From the NCBI GenBank assembly GCA_020850615.1, contig JADZEI010000009.1:1-64000 (forward strand): DNA of 64,000 bases, read 5' to 3'. How positions within the stretch are numbered: the stretch's first letter is position 1; each line of letters starts with the position of its first letter. A model generated the notes under the pieces. It was not told the origin of the DNA. It did no database searches and saw nothing but the letters and a program-made list of their open reading frames with translations. This stretch comes from Dehalococcoidia bacterium. Lineage in GTDB: Bacteria; Chloroflexota; Dehalococcoidia; Tepidiformales; Tepidiformaceae. Below, in pieces: positions 26,261 to 34,654 of this stretch. The translations under genes were made by a program, and so were the position numbers.

Positions 26261-27505
26261 ATGGCACGCTTTCTGACCCGTCGATCGACCTTCGCCATTG
26301 CGGCCATCCTGGGTCTCGTCTCGGCGGTGTGGATCGCCGTCGCGGCGAACCGGGGCGGCAATGGCGGCTCAATCCCCGAGCTGGACGTCCCCCAATCCGC
26401 GACCGCCAGCGACGCCGGTATCACGATCAGCCTCCTCGCCGCTCGCTTCAGCGGCACTGCGACATTCCTCGCTGTCCGCGTTGATCCCTCGGAATACGCC
26501 GCGGAGCAGGGCACACGCGTCTTCGGGTTGGCCGTGCCGGCCGAAGGGCTCCTCGCAAGCACGGTCCAGCCCCTCCTGCTAGAAGGGCAGGGCCTCCCGA
26601 GCGATCCGGACACCACTGCGGTTCTCCGGCTGAGCCCCGTCGTGGAGGCCGGTGGCCAGCGCCTCGTGATCACGGCGATCGACGTGACCGGGGAAACCGG
26701 CAACGCGGTGCGGGTGAATGGACGCTGGGAACTGCCGTTCGATCTCCCGACCGGGCTCTCCGACAAGCTGCGGACAGAAGTCCTGCGGCCGCTCGTTGTG
26801 GCTGAAGACCGCGGGATCACCGTCCGCGGTGTCAGCGCCATCCGGTCCACCACCGAGACTCTCGTGACCGTGGAGATCGAAAGCACCTCAGCCGTCGAGT
26901 TGATCACGCAGCCGCTGTTCTTCAACCCAGGTCTGGAAAGGATGCCTGGCGCGCTGGCGGAAGAGAAGGATGGTGGTCGGCTTCGGACGTACTCGTTCCC
27001 TGCGACTCCATTCGGTGCTTCCGGCTCCATGCTCATCCAGACGCTCGTTCGCCGCGAGGATTCCAGCGCTACGACCGAGCAGCTCGATCTCAACTCGCTG
27101 ATGAGCCGCCATGGCTCTTCCGGCAAAGCTGGTGAGAGCCTGGCTATCGGTCCTGGCGACGTTGACGTCGTGGGCGGCGGAGATTCCCGGCTACTCTCGG
27201 TCGTCTTCCAGGATGCGCAGTTCGGCACGTCCGAGTATTCCGTCATCCAGCTGACGCTGCGCGGCAACTGGGACCGGCGCCACGGTGAGCTCCTTTCGGC
27301 AACGGGAGAAGCGTTGGTCCTGGACTCGCAGGAGAGCAGTTATCGAAAGGATCTCGCCGGCGTCGTTACGGAAGGTACCACCGTATTCTCGTTCCGCTAC
27401 GACCGCCCGGAGGACATCGCCGGCGTGGTTCAGCTCACCTATCCGGCACCCTCCGAGCTGATCCAGGGCCGCTGGGAAGTCCAGTTCGAGCCGATGAGCC
27501 GGTGA
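26261..27505 (+). CDS. Membrane-anchored protein with repeated beta domains, unknown function
   Basis: The 414-aa protein has a signal anchor at residues 7-28 (RSTFAIAAILGLVSAVWIAV) and a large extracytoplasmic part. The segment VPQSATASDAGITISLLAAR, followed by SGTATFLAVRVD, resembles the first strands of DUF4179-type domains found in anti-sigma and envelope proteins. A second similar beta segment begins near residue 300. The start at 26261 follows GAGAGGAGG. Third-codon-position bias is weaker than in the neighbours, which may reflect transfer or low expression. The role is unknown. Confidence 0.7.
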   Translation: MARFLTRRSTFAIAAILGLVSAVWIAVAANRGGNGGSIPELDVPQSATASDAGITISLLAARFSGTATFLAVRVDPSEYAAEQGTRVFGLAVPAEGLLASTVQPLLLEGQGLPSDPDTTAVLRLSPVVEAGGQRLVITAIDVTGETGNAVRVNGRWELPFDLPTGLSDKLRTEVLRPLVVAEDRGITVRGVSAIRSTTETLVTVEIESTSAVELITQPLFFNPGLERMPGALAEEKDGGRLRTYSFPATPFGASGSMLIQTLVRREDSSATTEQLDLNSLMSRHGSSGKAGESLAIGPGDVDVVGGGDSRLLSVVFQDAQFGTSEYSVIQLTLRGNWDRRHGELLSATGEALVLDSQESSYRKDLAGVVTEGTTVFSFRYDRPEDIAGVVQLTYPAPSELIQGRWEVQFEPMSR

Positions 27506-27521
27506 TCGGTGCGCCGCGCGC

Positions 27522-28673
27522 CTACGGGCTCGCGGCCACCGGGCGGCGCGCCCACGCCTCCCACAGGCCCCAGGCGACCTTGTTCGAGCCATCCGCGCGG
27601 CGCAGGCCCACGTCCTTGATCGCGCCCGCCACGCCTGTCGAGGCGAACGCGGGGTCCCGCGAGGCGAGCCAGATGACCGCGCCGAAGCCGAGCTCCTGCG
27701 CCTCCGTGAGCAGCCGCGTGAGGTAAGCCTGCTGCTCCTCCGGCGTGCCCACCGCGCGCTTGCCCTCGACCGGCGCCGAGGGGTATGCCGTCTCCGAGAT
27801 GATCACCTCGCCGTCGAAGTGCTCCACGAGCTGGCTGAAGTAGTCCGCCCGGATGTCGGCCACGCTGGGCACGTCGCCCATGTAGGGATAGGTGCTGATC
27901 GCCAGCACGTCCATCACGCCGTCGAACGCGTCGACCACCTCCCAGTGCGGCGGGTGGATCTCCGCGAGCGTCCCCTCCAGGTCTTCGAGCTGGAACGTCG
28001 GGAACACCTTCGTCTCCGGCCGGTTCGCCTTGGCGATGCCGTAGGCCTCCTTATAGAGGGAGAGGAACGCCGCGAACTGCTCCGGCTTTCGCTCGTAGAG
28101 CATGTTCACTTCGACGCCGAGCGCCAGGTAGTCCGGTTCGTACGTCTTGATCACGTAGGTCGTGTACTGGATGAACGCCTCGCGCAGGCGCGGGTCGTTG
28201 AACCCGGTGTTCGCGTCGATGCCGGCGGGCAGGTTCGCGATCCGGCTGCGCTGGACTACGCCGTCCGTCGGGTCGATCGCGTAGAAGAGCTGGAGGTGCC
28301 CGTACTGCTCCAGCAGGTCCGTCTCGAGTTGCGTCGTCTCGCGGGTCGCCTGGGAGATGCCCCCGCCGGGCAGGAAGTCCTCCCATGGCGGCGTCCGCTG
28401 GATGAGGACGATGTCGCCGTGTTCGGCGGCGGTGGCGAAGGCCTGGATGTAGCCCTCCTGCGTCACCTCCGCCGGGATGGCGCTGAACCCGAGCAGCGGC
28501 GTCCGGGCGTCGCCTTCGCGGGCCGCGCGCGTGATCTCCGGGCCAGGGCCGCCGCCGTTTCCGTCGCCCTCATCGTCGCCGGTCTCGCAACCGGAAAGGA
28601 ACAACGCGAAGAGCAACAGCGTTGCTAGAATGCCGATCGGCGAGGTGCGCCGGAAGCGGCGAGGAGTCTCCAT
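27522..28673 (-). CDS. Lipoprotein with glycosyl hydrolase-like barrel
   Basis: The 383-aa protein starts at ATG 28673. It has a basic N-terminus, the hydrophobic run ILATLLLFALFLSG and a lipobox cysteine followed by an Asp/Gly-rich linker, so it is an outer-leaflet lipoprotein. The body resembles TIM-barrel glycosidases of the GH-A type: YLALGVEVNMLYERKPEQFA near the middle, VMDVLAISTYPYMGDVPSVA, and VIISETAYPS, in which a Glu fits the nucleophile position at a strand end. The substrate is unknown. Its start codon overlaps head to head with that of the PBP gene on the other strand. Confidence 0.75.
   Translation of the reverse strand: METPRRFRRTSPIGILATLLLFALFLSGCETGDDEGDGNGGGPGPEITRAAREGDARTPLLGFSAIPAEVTQEGYIQAFATAAEHGDIVLIQRTPPWEDFLPGGGISQATRETTQLETDLLEQYGHLQLFYAIDPTDGVVQRSRIANLPAGIDANTGFNDPRLREAFIQYTTYVIKTYEPDYLALGVEVNMLYERKPEQFAAFLSLYKEAYGIAKANRPETKVFPTFQLEDLEGTLAEIHPPHWEVVDAFDGVMDVLAISTYPYMGDVPSVADIRADYFSQLVEHFDGEVIISETAYPSAPVEGKRAVGTPEEQQAYLTRLLTEAQELGFGAVIWLASRDPAFASTGVAGAIKDVGLRRADGSNKVAWGLWEAWARRPVAASP
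28623..28631 (+). promoter_or_regulatory. Extended -10 promoter of the PBP gene
   Basis: TGCTAGAAT fits an extended -10 element (TGN plus TANNNT). It lies 41 nt before the ATG at 28672, inside the signal-peptide codons of the opposite-strand lipoprotein gene. GAGGAG precedes the start by 5 nt. Confidence 0.5.
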
Positions 28674-30711
28674 GCGGGTCACGTTCCTCGGGGCGGTGCT
28701 GCTCGGCCTGGTCATCGGCCTGTCGGTGGCGGGTGTCCGCTGCGTCATGCGCGATTCATCCGGCGATGGGGTCGAAGCCGCCGCGCCGGATAAGCCCGCG
28801 CCCGCCGGCTCTCCCCGCGCCACGGCCGACGAATGGGCCACCGCCTGGACCGCCGGCAACACGAACGCGCTCTACCAGCTGCTCGAACCCGCTACCCAGG
28901 CCGTTGTCCCTTCCGCTGCCTTCCTCGATGACTACAGCAGCTTCGAGATCGAGTTCACCCTTCGCAGCCTGACCGCGACGGTGCTGACCGCCCAGGACGG
29001 CCGCGCCGAGCTCGCCGTCAAAGCTACCACAGCCTATTTCGGGCAGATGGAATACACCATCGCGCTTAACCTGGTCGAGACCCCCGGCCGCTGGCTCGTC
29101 GCCTGGGACCGCGCCGCCATCCACCCCGACCTCGGCCCCGGCCGCAGCGCGCGCAGCACCATCCAGCGCCCCGTCCGCGGCGCCATCCTCGACCGCGACG
29201 GCGTCCAGCTCGCCGTCACCCAGGACATCCGCATGGTCGGGCTCAACCGCGCCCTCGTGACCGACCGCGACGCCGTCATCGCGGCGCTGGCGAACTTCGG
29301 CATCAGCGCCGACACCGTGAACGCGGCCTTCGCGGCGCCCGGCGGCCCCCAGCAGCGCATCCCCGTCGCGCCGATCAGCGATGCCCAGGCGGCGGACGCA
29401 AGCACGCAGCTCCGCGCGATCCCGGGCGTGCTGCTCTTCTTCGAATCCCGCCGCGTGCACCCGCTCGGCGCGGCCGGCGCGCAGGTCATCGGCTACACGC
29501 GCGAGCTCACCGCAGAGGAGCTCGAGAAGCGCGCCGGCACCGGCTACCGCGCCGGCGACCGTGTCGGCGCGGCCGGGCTGGAGGAGGCGCTCGAAGAGAG
29601 CCTCGCCGGCCGCATCGGCGGCGAGCTCGTCGTCGTCGACGCCGCCGGCGACCCCGTGAAGACGCTCGCCACGAGCGAGTACGTCGCGCCGAAGGACGTG
29701 AAGACCACGCTCGACGCGGACGTCCTGGCCACGGCGCAACAGCGCCTCGGCGAGCGCGTCGGCTCGGCCGTCGTCATGGACCCCACGACCAACGCCATCC
29801 TCGCGATCGTCAGCTCGCCCTCGTTCGACCCCGACGCCTTCGAACGCAACGATGCCGCGGCCCTCGCGGCGATCACGTCGGCCGCGCACGGGCCGCTGGT
29901 GAACCGCGCCACCGGCGGCACCTATTCGGCCGGCTCCACCTTCAAGCTGATCACCGGCGCGGCGGGCCTGATCTACGGCGGCTACTCCGTGGGCGACACC
30001 ATCTTCTGCGGCGCGATCTGGGACGGCGTCGACCCGCCCCGCCGCAACTGGGAGGGCACCCAGGGGCCGCTCACCATCGCCGGCGGGCTCATGCGCTCCT
30101 GCAACCCGGTCTTCTACGAGATCGGGCTCAAGCTCTACGACACCGACAACCTGCTTTCGCAGATGGCGCGCGAGTTCGGGTTCGGCGCGCCCACCGGCGT
30201 CGTTGGCATCGCCGACGAAGCCGGCCTCGTGCCGGACGCGGCCTGGAAGAAGGAGGAGCGCAACGAGCCCTGGTACCCCGGCGACGACGTGAACCTCGCC
30301 ATCGGCCAGGGCGACCTGCTGATCACGCCGCTCCAGCTCGCGAACGCCTACACCACGTTCATCACGAAGCAGCTCCGCATGCCCGTCCTGCTCGAAGGCG
30401 AAACCGCGACGAAGAAGGGCGACATCGCGCTCACCGACGCCCAGTGGAACCACCTCATGCAGGGCCTCCGCCTGGTCACGAGCCCGACCGGCACCGCCTC
30501 CGCCGCCTTCGCGAACGCCGGGTACACCAACTTCGCGGGCAAATCCGGCACCGCCGAGGACGCGGGCACGCAGCAGCACGTCCTGTTCGTCGCCTTCGCG
30601 CCCGCGAGCGCCCCGGCCGCCGTCGCCGCGGTCGTCCTCGACGACGGTGAGTCCGGCTCCATCGAAGCCGGCCCCATCGCCCGCGACATCGTCCTCGCCG
30701 CGATGGAGTGA
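28672..30711 (+). CDS. Penicillin-binding protein (transpeptidase, MecA_N-type)
   Basis: The 679-aa protein has one N-terminal membrane helix (residues 5-23), an NTF2-like MecA_N domain (about 45-155), a dimerisation/pedestal region (RPVRGAILDRDGVQLAVTQD from 166) and a transpeptidase domain. The active-site motif is GSTFK with Ser422 and Lys425, then SCN at 476-478 and KSGT near the C-terminus. It cross-links peptidoglycan; having no glycosyltransferase domain, it is a class B PBP. The start is supported by GAGGAG. The opposite-strand lipoprotein gene begins on the same CATG. Confidence 0.92.
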   Translation: MRVTFLGAVLLGLVIGLSVAGVRCVMRDSSGDGVEAAAPDKPAPAGSPRATADEWATAWTAGNTNALYQLLEPATQAVVPSAAFLDDYSSFEIEFTLRSLTATVLTAQDGRAELAVKATTAYFGQMEYTIALNLVETPGRWLVAWDRAAIHPDLGPGRSARSTIQRPVRGAILDRDGVQLAVTQDIRMVGLNRALVTDRDAVIAALANFGISADTVNAAFAAPGGPQQRIPVAPISDAQAADASTQLRAIPGVLLFFESRRVHPLGAAGAQVIGYTRELTAEELEKRAGTGYRAGDRVGAAGLEEALEESLAGRIGGELVVVDAAGDPVKTLATSEYVAPKDVKTTLDADVLATAQQRLGERVGSAVVMDPTTNAILAIVSSPSFDPDAFERNDAAALAAITSAAHGPLVNRATGGTYSAGSTFKLITGAAGLIYGGYSVGDTIFCGAIWDGVDPPRRNWEGTQGPLTIAGGLMRSCNPVFYEIGLKLYDTDNLLSQMAREFGFGAPTGVVGIADEAGLVPDAAWKKEERNEPWYPGDDVNLAIGQGDLLITPLQLANAYTTFITKQLRMPVLLEGETATKKGDIALTDAQWNHLMQGLRLVTSPTGTASAAFANAGYTNFAGKSGTAEDAGTQQHVLFVAFAPASAPAAVAAVVLDDGESGSIEAGPIARDIVLAAME

Positions 30712-30831
30712 CCTCCGCCCACTGCCCGCCGTCGCCTCCGCCGAAGGACCGACCCCTCCTGTGATGCCGTGCACAGAGCCTGTCGGCGGGCCGGGGTACG
30801 GTCGATTCATCCCAGCATGAGGCAGTTGACC

Positions 30832-31059
30832 ATGCAGACCGATCTCCAGACCCAGGCCACCGTCGCCATCGCCGAGCGCGAGCGAGACGTCCAATCGCAC
30901 CTCCTGACCGGCGAGGCGTGGGTCGCGCCCACCGGCTTCCGCGGGCTCATGCGGCGGGTTGCCATCCGCGTACGCGGGCTCGAAGTGCAGCAGCAGCTCG
31001 AACAGACCTGGCACGCCAACGCCGCCCGCCGCAAGCTCCAGACCGGCCGCGGCTGGTAG
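30832..31059 (+). CDS. Small protein of unknown function
   Basis: The 75-aa basic, helical protein (or 80 aa from ATG 30817) has RRVAIRVRGLEVQQQLEQTW in the middle and no cysteines, signal peptide or known motif. GAGG lies 9 nt before ATG 30832. It stands between the PBP and holB genes. Coding status rests on frame, composition and the start context only. Confidence 0.45.
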   Translation: MQTDLQTQATVAIAERERDVQSHLLTGEAWVAPTGFRGLMRRVAIRVRGLEVQQQLEQTWHANAARRKLQTGRGW

Positions 31060-31105
31060 CGACACCCGTACCCACCGCCCCTCGGCCCTCCGGGCGTGCA
31101 CCGCG

Positions 31106-31111
31106 TAGACT
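31106..31111 (+). promoter_or_regulatory. -10 box TAGACT, leaderless type
   Basis: TAGACT ends 6 nt before the GTG at 31118 and there is no Shine-Dalgarno sequence. Confidence 0.45.
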
Positions 31112-31117
31112 GGCCCC

Positions 31118-32209
31118 GTGCAGCAGCTCATCGGGCACGACGCCATCCTCCGCGAGTTGCGCGGCCTCGCCCTGGGGGATGACCCGCCCCATGCGCTCCT
31201 CTTCGCGGGGCCCGAAGGCACCGGCCGCGTCCTCCTCGCCCGCGAGTACGCGCGGCTCCTGAACTGCGAGCGCGCAGCGCCGCCGCCCGCGGGCGCGGCC
31301 TTCGCCGGCTTCGAACCCCCGCCCGTGGACCCGGAGGAGCTCCCTTGCGGCGAGTGCCGCTCCTGCCGCCTCATCGCCGAAGGCTCCCACCCCGACGTCA
31401 TCGTCATGTCGCCCGGGGACACGCTCTGCCGGCCGCGCGGCGGCGAAAGCTCGCACGCCAAGCACCCCGATTCGCGCGACATCCGCATCTGCCAGGTGCG
31501 CGGCGCGATCGAGCTCGCCGCCCGCTACCCCTTCGAAGCCCGCTACCGCCTGGTCATCATCGAACCCGCCGACCGGCTCGCCCGCGAAGCCTCCCACGCC
31601 ATCCTCAAGACGCTCGAAGAGCCGCCGCCGCACACCTTCTTCGCGCTCGTCACGGCCGCGCCGGAGGTGCTGCTCGAGACGATCATCAGCCGCTGCCGCC
31701 GGATCGATGTCCGCCCGGTGCCCCGCTCCGAGGTGGAGGAGGGGCTGCTCGCGCGCGGCATCGAATCCGGGCTCGCCGCCCGTGCCGCCGCCGCTGCCCG
31801 CGGGCGCCCCGGCCGCGCCATCGCCTTCGCCGAAAACCCCGACGACATGGCCCGGCGCGAACGCATGCTCGAAAAGTGCACCCGCGTCGCCGGCGAGGGG
31901 CTCAAGGGCCGCTTCGACTACGCCGAGGGCCTCGCCGACCGCTACCGCTCGCAGCGGGCGTCCGTGCTCGAAGAGCTGGACGCCTGGGAGGCGCTCTGGG
32001 AGCAGGAGCTCCTCGCCGCCGCCCGCGACGGCAGCGCCGATACCGCGCGCCTCGCCGGCACGCTCGATGCGCTTCGCGCCGTCGCCGCCTGCCGGGAGCA
32101 CCTGCTGGCGAACGTCATCGCACGGGCCGCAATCGAGCTCATGCTCCTGAGCTTCCCCCGCCGTACACTGGAAGCAGCCCCCGAGGATGTAACCGCAGCT
32201 CATGCGTGA
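31118..32209 (+). CDS. holB: DNA polymerase III subunit delta-prime
   Basis: The 363-aa clamp-loader subunit starts at GTG 31118. It has a degenerate Walker A (AGPEGTGRVLLA, Lys replaced by Arg), a zinc-binding cysteine cluster (CGECRSC), the LVIIEPADRLAREASHAILK segment that corresponds to Walker B, and FALVTAAPEVLLETIISRCR, the SRC motif. Delta-prime acts in the gamma-complex that loads the beta clamp. The downstream ricT overlaps it by 8 bp, a pairing (holB-yaaT) conserved in many Gram-positive-type genomes. Confidence 0.9.
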   Translation: MQQLIGHDAILRELRGLALGDDPPHALLFAGPEGTGRVLLAREYARLLNCERAAPPPAGAAFAGFEPPPVDPEELPCGECRSCRLIAEGSHPDVIVMSPGDTLCRPRGGESSHAKHPDSRDIRICQVRGAIELAARYPFEARYRLVIIEPADRLAREASHAILKTLEEPPPHTFFALVTAAPEVLLETIISRCRRIDVRPVPRSEVEEGLLARGIESGLAARAAAAARGRPGRAIAFAENPDDMARRERMLEKCTRVAGEGLKGRFDYAEGLADRYRSQRASVLEELDAWEALWEQELLAAARDGSADTARLAGTLDALRAVAACREHLLANVIARAAIELMLLSFPRRTLEAAPEDVTAAHA

Positions 32210-33698
32210 ACCACTAGAACCCGTTGCGGGCGTCCGCTTCCGCAACGCGGGCAAGATTTTCTATTTCCACTCGGCCGGCATGCGCCTGGAGCCGGGTGAG
32301 TACGTGGTTGTCGAAACCGCCCGCGGCCCCGAAGTCGGCCGCGTCGTCATCGCCCCCGGCCAGGTGGTCGTGAACGAGCTCGGTCGCGAAGAGCTCAAGC
32401 CGATCCTGCGTCTCGCCACCGACGCCGATATCCGCCGCGCGGACGCCCTCCGCGCGCGAGCAGAGGAGGTCCTCCCCGAGGCGCGACGCCTCGCCGGGGA
32501 GGCCGGGTTTCCCGCCCGGATCGATGCCGCCGAGTTCACCCTCGACGGGCGGCGCGTAACCTTCTCGTTCACCAGCGAAGATCGCCTCGACTACCGCGAG
32601 TTCCTCCGCCGCGCCCACGACCGCTTCGCCGTGAAGGTCGACATGAAGCAGCTCGGCGCCCGCGACCGCGCGAAGATGGCCGGCGGCTACGGCATCTGCG
32701 GCCGCGAGCTCTGCTGCGCCAACTGGCTCGCGACCTTCCCGTCGATCTCCATCCGCATGGCCAAGGAGCAGGAGCTCCCGCTCAACCCGCAGAAGATCAG
32801 CGGGCTCTGCGGCCGCCTCCTCTGCTGCCTCTCCTACGAAGAGGAAGGCTACAAGGAGATGCGGAAGACGTTGCCGAAGCTCGGCCAGCGCTGCAGCACG
32901 CCCACCGGCGAAGGCAAGGTTATCAGCGTCAACATCCTCCGCCGTCAGGTCACGCTCATCGTCGAAGGCCAGCGGATCGAAGTCGGCGATCGCGACCTCG
33001 GCACGGTGGTGCGCTGGGACCCGGCGGGGAAGAACCTGGAGCCGCCGCCCAGCATCTCCCGCGCCGACGCGATCGCGGCAGGGATGATCGAGGCCACCGA
33101 AGAGGACCTGCTCGAAGCCGAGCTTGCCGCGAACCCCGTGGAGGACTGGCTCCCTGCGCCGGGCGGCAGCGAACCGGCCGGGCGCGGCCGGCTCCCGGGT
33201 GGGGGCCCGCGTAAGCAGTCGCGCCCGCGCCCGGAACAGCCGCAGCAGGAGCCCGGCGCCGCGGGTGGCCGCCGCGAACCGCAGCCCGCCGGCCAGGGAC
33301 GGCGCCGCCCCCGGGGAAGCTCGCCGGATGGCGCCCCGCCCGGTGACCGCCCCGCCCGCCAGGGCCAACCCCGCGACGGCGCACCGCGCGAAGGCGGCCA
33401 GCGTGGCCAACCCCGCGACGGCGGCCAGCGCGCCCCCCGCGGACAGCGCCCGCCGCAGGAGCCGCTTTCGCTGCCGCAGGGCCGCGCGTTCGTGCGCGGC
33501 GAAGGGCCCGCCGGCGACCGGCCCGCACCTCCCCCGCGCCCGCCGCGCGCCGAGACCCCGAAGCCACCCGCCGCGGACGGCTCACCCGCGGACGCCAGCT
33601 CCCCCGGCGACGGGCAGTCGCGCCGCCGCCGCGGCCGCCGCGGTCGCGGCCCCGCCGGAAACACATCCGGCGACGGCGCCCCACCCCAGTCGGACTAA
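32202..33698 (+). CDS. ricT: PSP1-domain protein RicT/YaaT with long disordered tail
   Basis: The 498-aa protein has an N-terminal PSP1 domain (residues about 1-270) carrying the cysteine motifs GICGRELCCANWL and GLCGRLLCCLSYE. In Bacillus RicT these regions belong to the Fe-S-containing RicAFT complex that helps RNase Y process mRNA. Residues about 310-498 form a Pro/Gly/Arg/Gln-rich extension with QPRDG and GGQR repeats, predicted disordered and strongly basic; the usual family length is about 270-300 aa. The gene overlaps holB by 8 bp. Its TAA lies in the first unit of a heptamer array. Confidence 0.88.
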   Translation: MREPLEPVAGVRFRNAGKIFYFHSAGMRLEPGEYVVVETARGPEVGRVVIAPGQVVVNELGREELKPILRLATDADIRRADALRARAEEVLPEARRLAGEAGFPARIDAAEFTLDGRRVTFSFTSEDRLDYREFLRRAHDRFAVKVDMKQLGARDRAKMAGGYGICGRELCCANWLATFPSISIRMAKEQELPLNPQKISGLCGRLLCCLSYEEEGYKEMRKTLPKLGQRCSTPTGEGKVISVNILRRQVTLIVEGQRIEVGDRDLGTVVRWDPAGKNLEPPPSISRADAIAAGMIEATEEDLLEAELAANPVEDWLPAPGGSEPAGRGRLPGGGPRKQSRPRPEQPQQEPGAAGGRREPQPAGQGRRRPRGSSPDGAPPGDRPARQGQPRDGAPREGGQRGQPRDGGQRAPRGQRPPQEPLSLPQGRAFVRGEGPAGDRPAPPPRPPRAETPKPPAADGSPADASSPGDGQSRRRRGRRGRGPAGNTSGDGAPPQSD

Positions 33699-33720
33699 GG
33701 ACTCCGGACTAAGGACTCCC
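33693..33720. repeat. Heptamer array 3 (4 units)
   Basis: Four tandem 7-bp units read GACTAAG, GACTCCG, GACTAAG and GACTCCC. The ricT stop codon TAA (33696-33698) is part of the first unit. Confidence 0.85.
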
Positions 33721-34037
33721 ATCGCGAAGCCGTGCCCACCGCCCCGTACGCGCATTAACTGCTCGTATACGTGTGGTTCGTCAGTGCTGTTTTGCAATGG
33801 ATGGGGGGCTTCCCGTAGTGCTGGAAGTGCCGCGCGCTGCCGATGATCAGCCCACATCGCACACGGTCACAGCGACCGGGAAGGCAATGGCAAGGGTAAT
33901 CAGCGAATTCGTGACTTGTGTCACTGTATTCCGCCTTTCGACGGAGTGATGCTTGGTACGGACTGCTGACGAAACAGGAGCTGCCAGCGAGCACCATTAG
34001 CGATGTAGCCGGGTAGCCGGCGCGGGAGGGAAACACC
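33699..34037 (+). promoter_or_regulatory. Upstream region of the zinc microprotein pair, with palindrome
   Basis: No gene is visible in this 339-bp gap, which has lower GC than average. A perfect inverted repeat GTGAC-TTGT-GTCAC lies at 33911-33924, about 110 bp before the first microprotein, followed at once by TGTATT, which could be part of a -10 box. The dyad is the size of a dimeric regulator site. A strong ribosome site (GGGAGGG) ends the stretch. Confidence 0.45.
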
Positions 34038-34241
34038 ATGGCACAGATCACGAACATCGACCAGGACAACATCAAGGTCTGCGCGCGTTGCGGCATCCGC
34101 TACGACTGGCGCCGCTCCCCGAGCTCGAGCCTGAAGATGACCTATTGCGGGTCGCTCTGCGAACGCGCCGCGCTTGGTTTCACGATCGAAGCGCTCCTTC
34201 GCACCGAATCGCCGCGCCCGGTGCTCGCCGAAGCCGCGTAA
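34038..34241 (+). CDS. Four-cysteine (zinc-ribbon-like) microprotein 1
   Basis: The 67-aa protein has Cys15, Cys18, Cys37 and Cys41 (C-X2-C-X18-C-X3-C), a likely structural zinc site. It is paralogous to the next gene: both share NIKVCARCG, RYDWR, LKMTYC, SLCE and GFTIEALLR in the same order. Start ATG 34038 follows GGGAGGG. Function unknown; a nucleic-acid- or protein-binding adaptor is the simplest idea. Confidence 0.75.
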   Translation: MAQITNIDQDNIKVCARCGIRYDWRRSPSSSLKMTYCGSLCERAALGFTIEALLRTESPRPVLAEAA

Positions 34242-34359
34242 AGCCGCGGTACGGCCGGCGCCCGCAATTGGCGCAGGGGAAGGCAACCTTCTACGCTGGT
34301 TGTGCGTTTAACAGTTGTAAGACGGTGGTAACCCCACACCGCCGTGAAGGAGCCCCAGG

Positions 34360-34578
34360 TTGGAAAGCCCCATCGGTCCCGGCCCCGTCGGGATGAACCT
34401 CGAAAACATCAAGGTCTGTGCCCGGTGTGGCCTGCGCTATGACTGGCGCAAGTCCCCCAGCACGACCCTGAAGATGACCTACTGCAGCTCGCTCTGCGAA
34501 AAGGCGGACCTCGGTTTCACCATCGAAGCCCTCCTCCGGCATGAGCGCGCAGAAGAACCTGCCGCGCCCGTAGCCTGA
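34360..34578 (+). CDS. Four-cysteine (zinc-ribbon-like) microprotein 2
   Basis: The 72-aa paralogue of the gene at 34038 keeps the same cysteine spacing and the NIKVCARCG and GFTIEALLR blocks. The TTG at 34360 is preferred because GAAGGAG lies 6-7 nt upstream; an in-frame ATG at 34393 is the alternative and would still keep the conserved region. A strong terminator hairpin follows at 34601. The 118-bp gap between the two copies has no gene. Confidence 0.75.
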   Translation: MESPIGPGPVGMNLENIKVCARCGLRYDWRKSPSTTLKMTYCSSLCEKADLGFTIEALLRHERAEEPAAPVA

Positions 34579-34600
34579 ACCCCCGCATCGCCGACTACCA

Positions 34601-34630
34601 CAGGGGCCGCCACACCGTTGGCGGCCCCTG
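34601..34630 (+). terminator. Terminator after the microprotein pair
   Basis: CAGGGGCCGCC (34601-34611) and GGCGGCCCCTG (34620-34630) form an 11-bp perfect stem with an 8-nt loop, followed by TCCGTTT. Confidence 0.75.
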
Positions 34631-34654
34631 TCCGTTTAAGGAGCACGCACCCGC

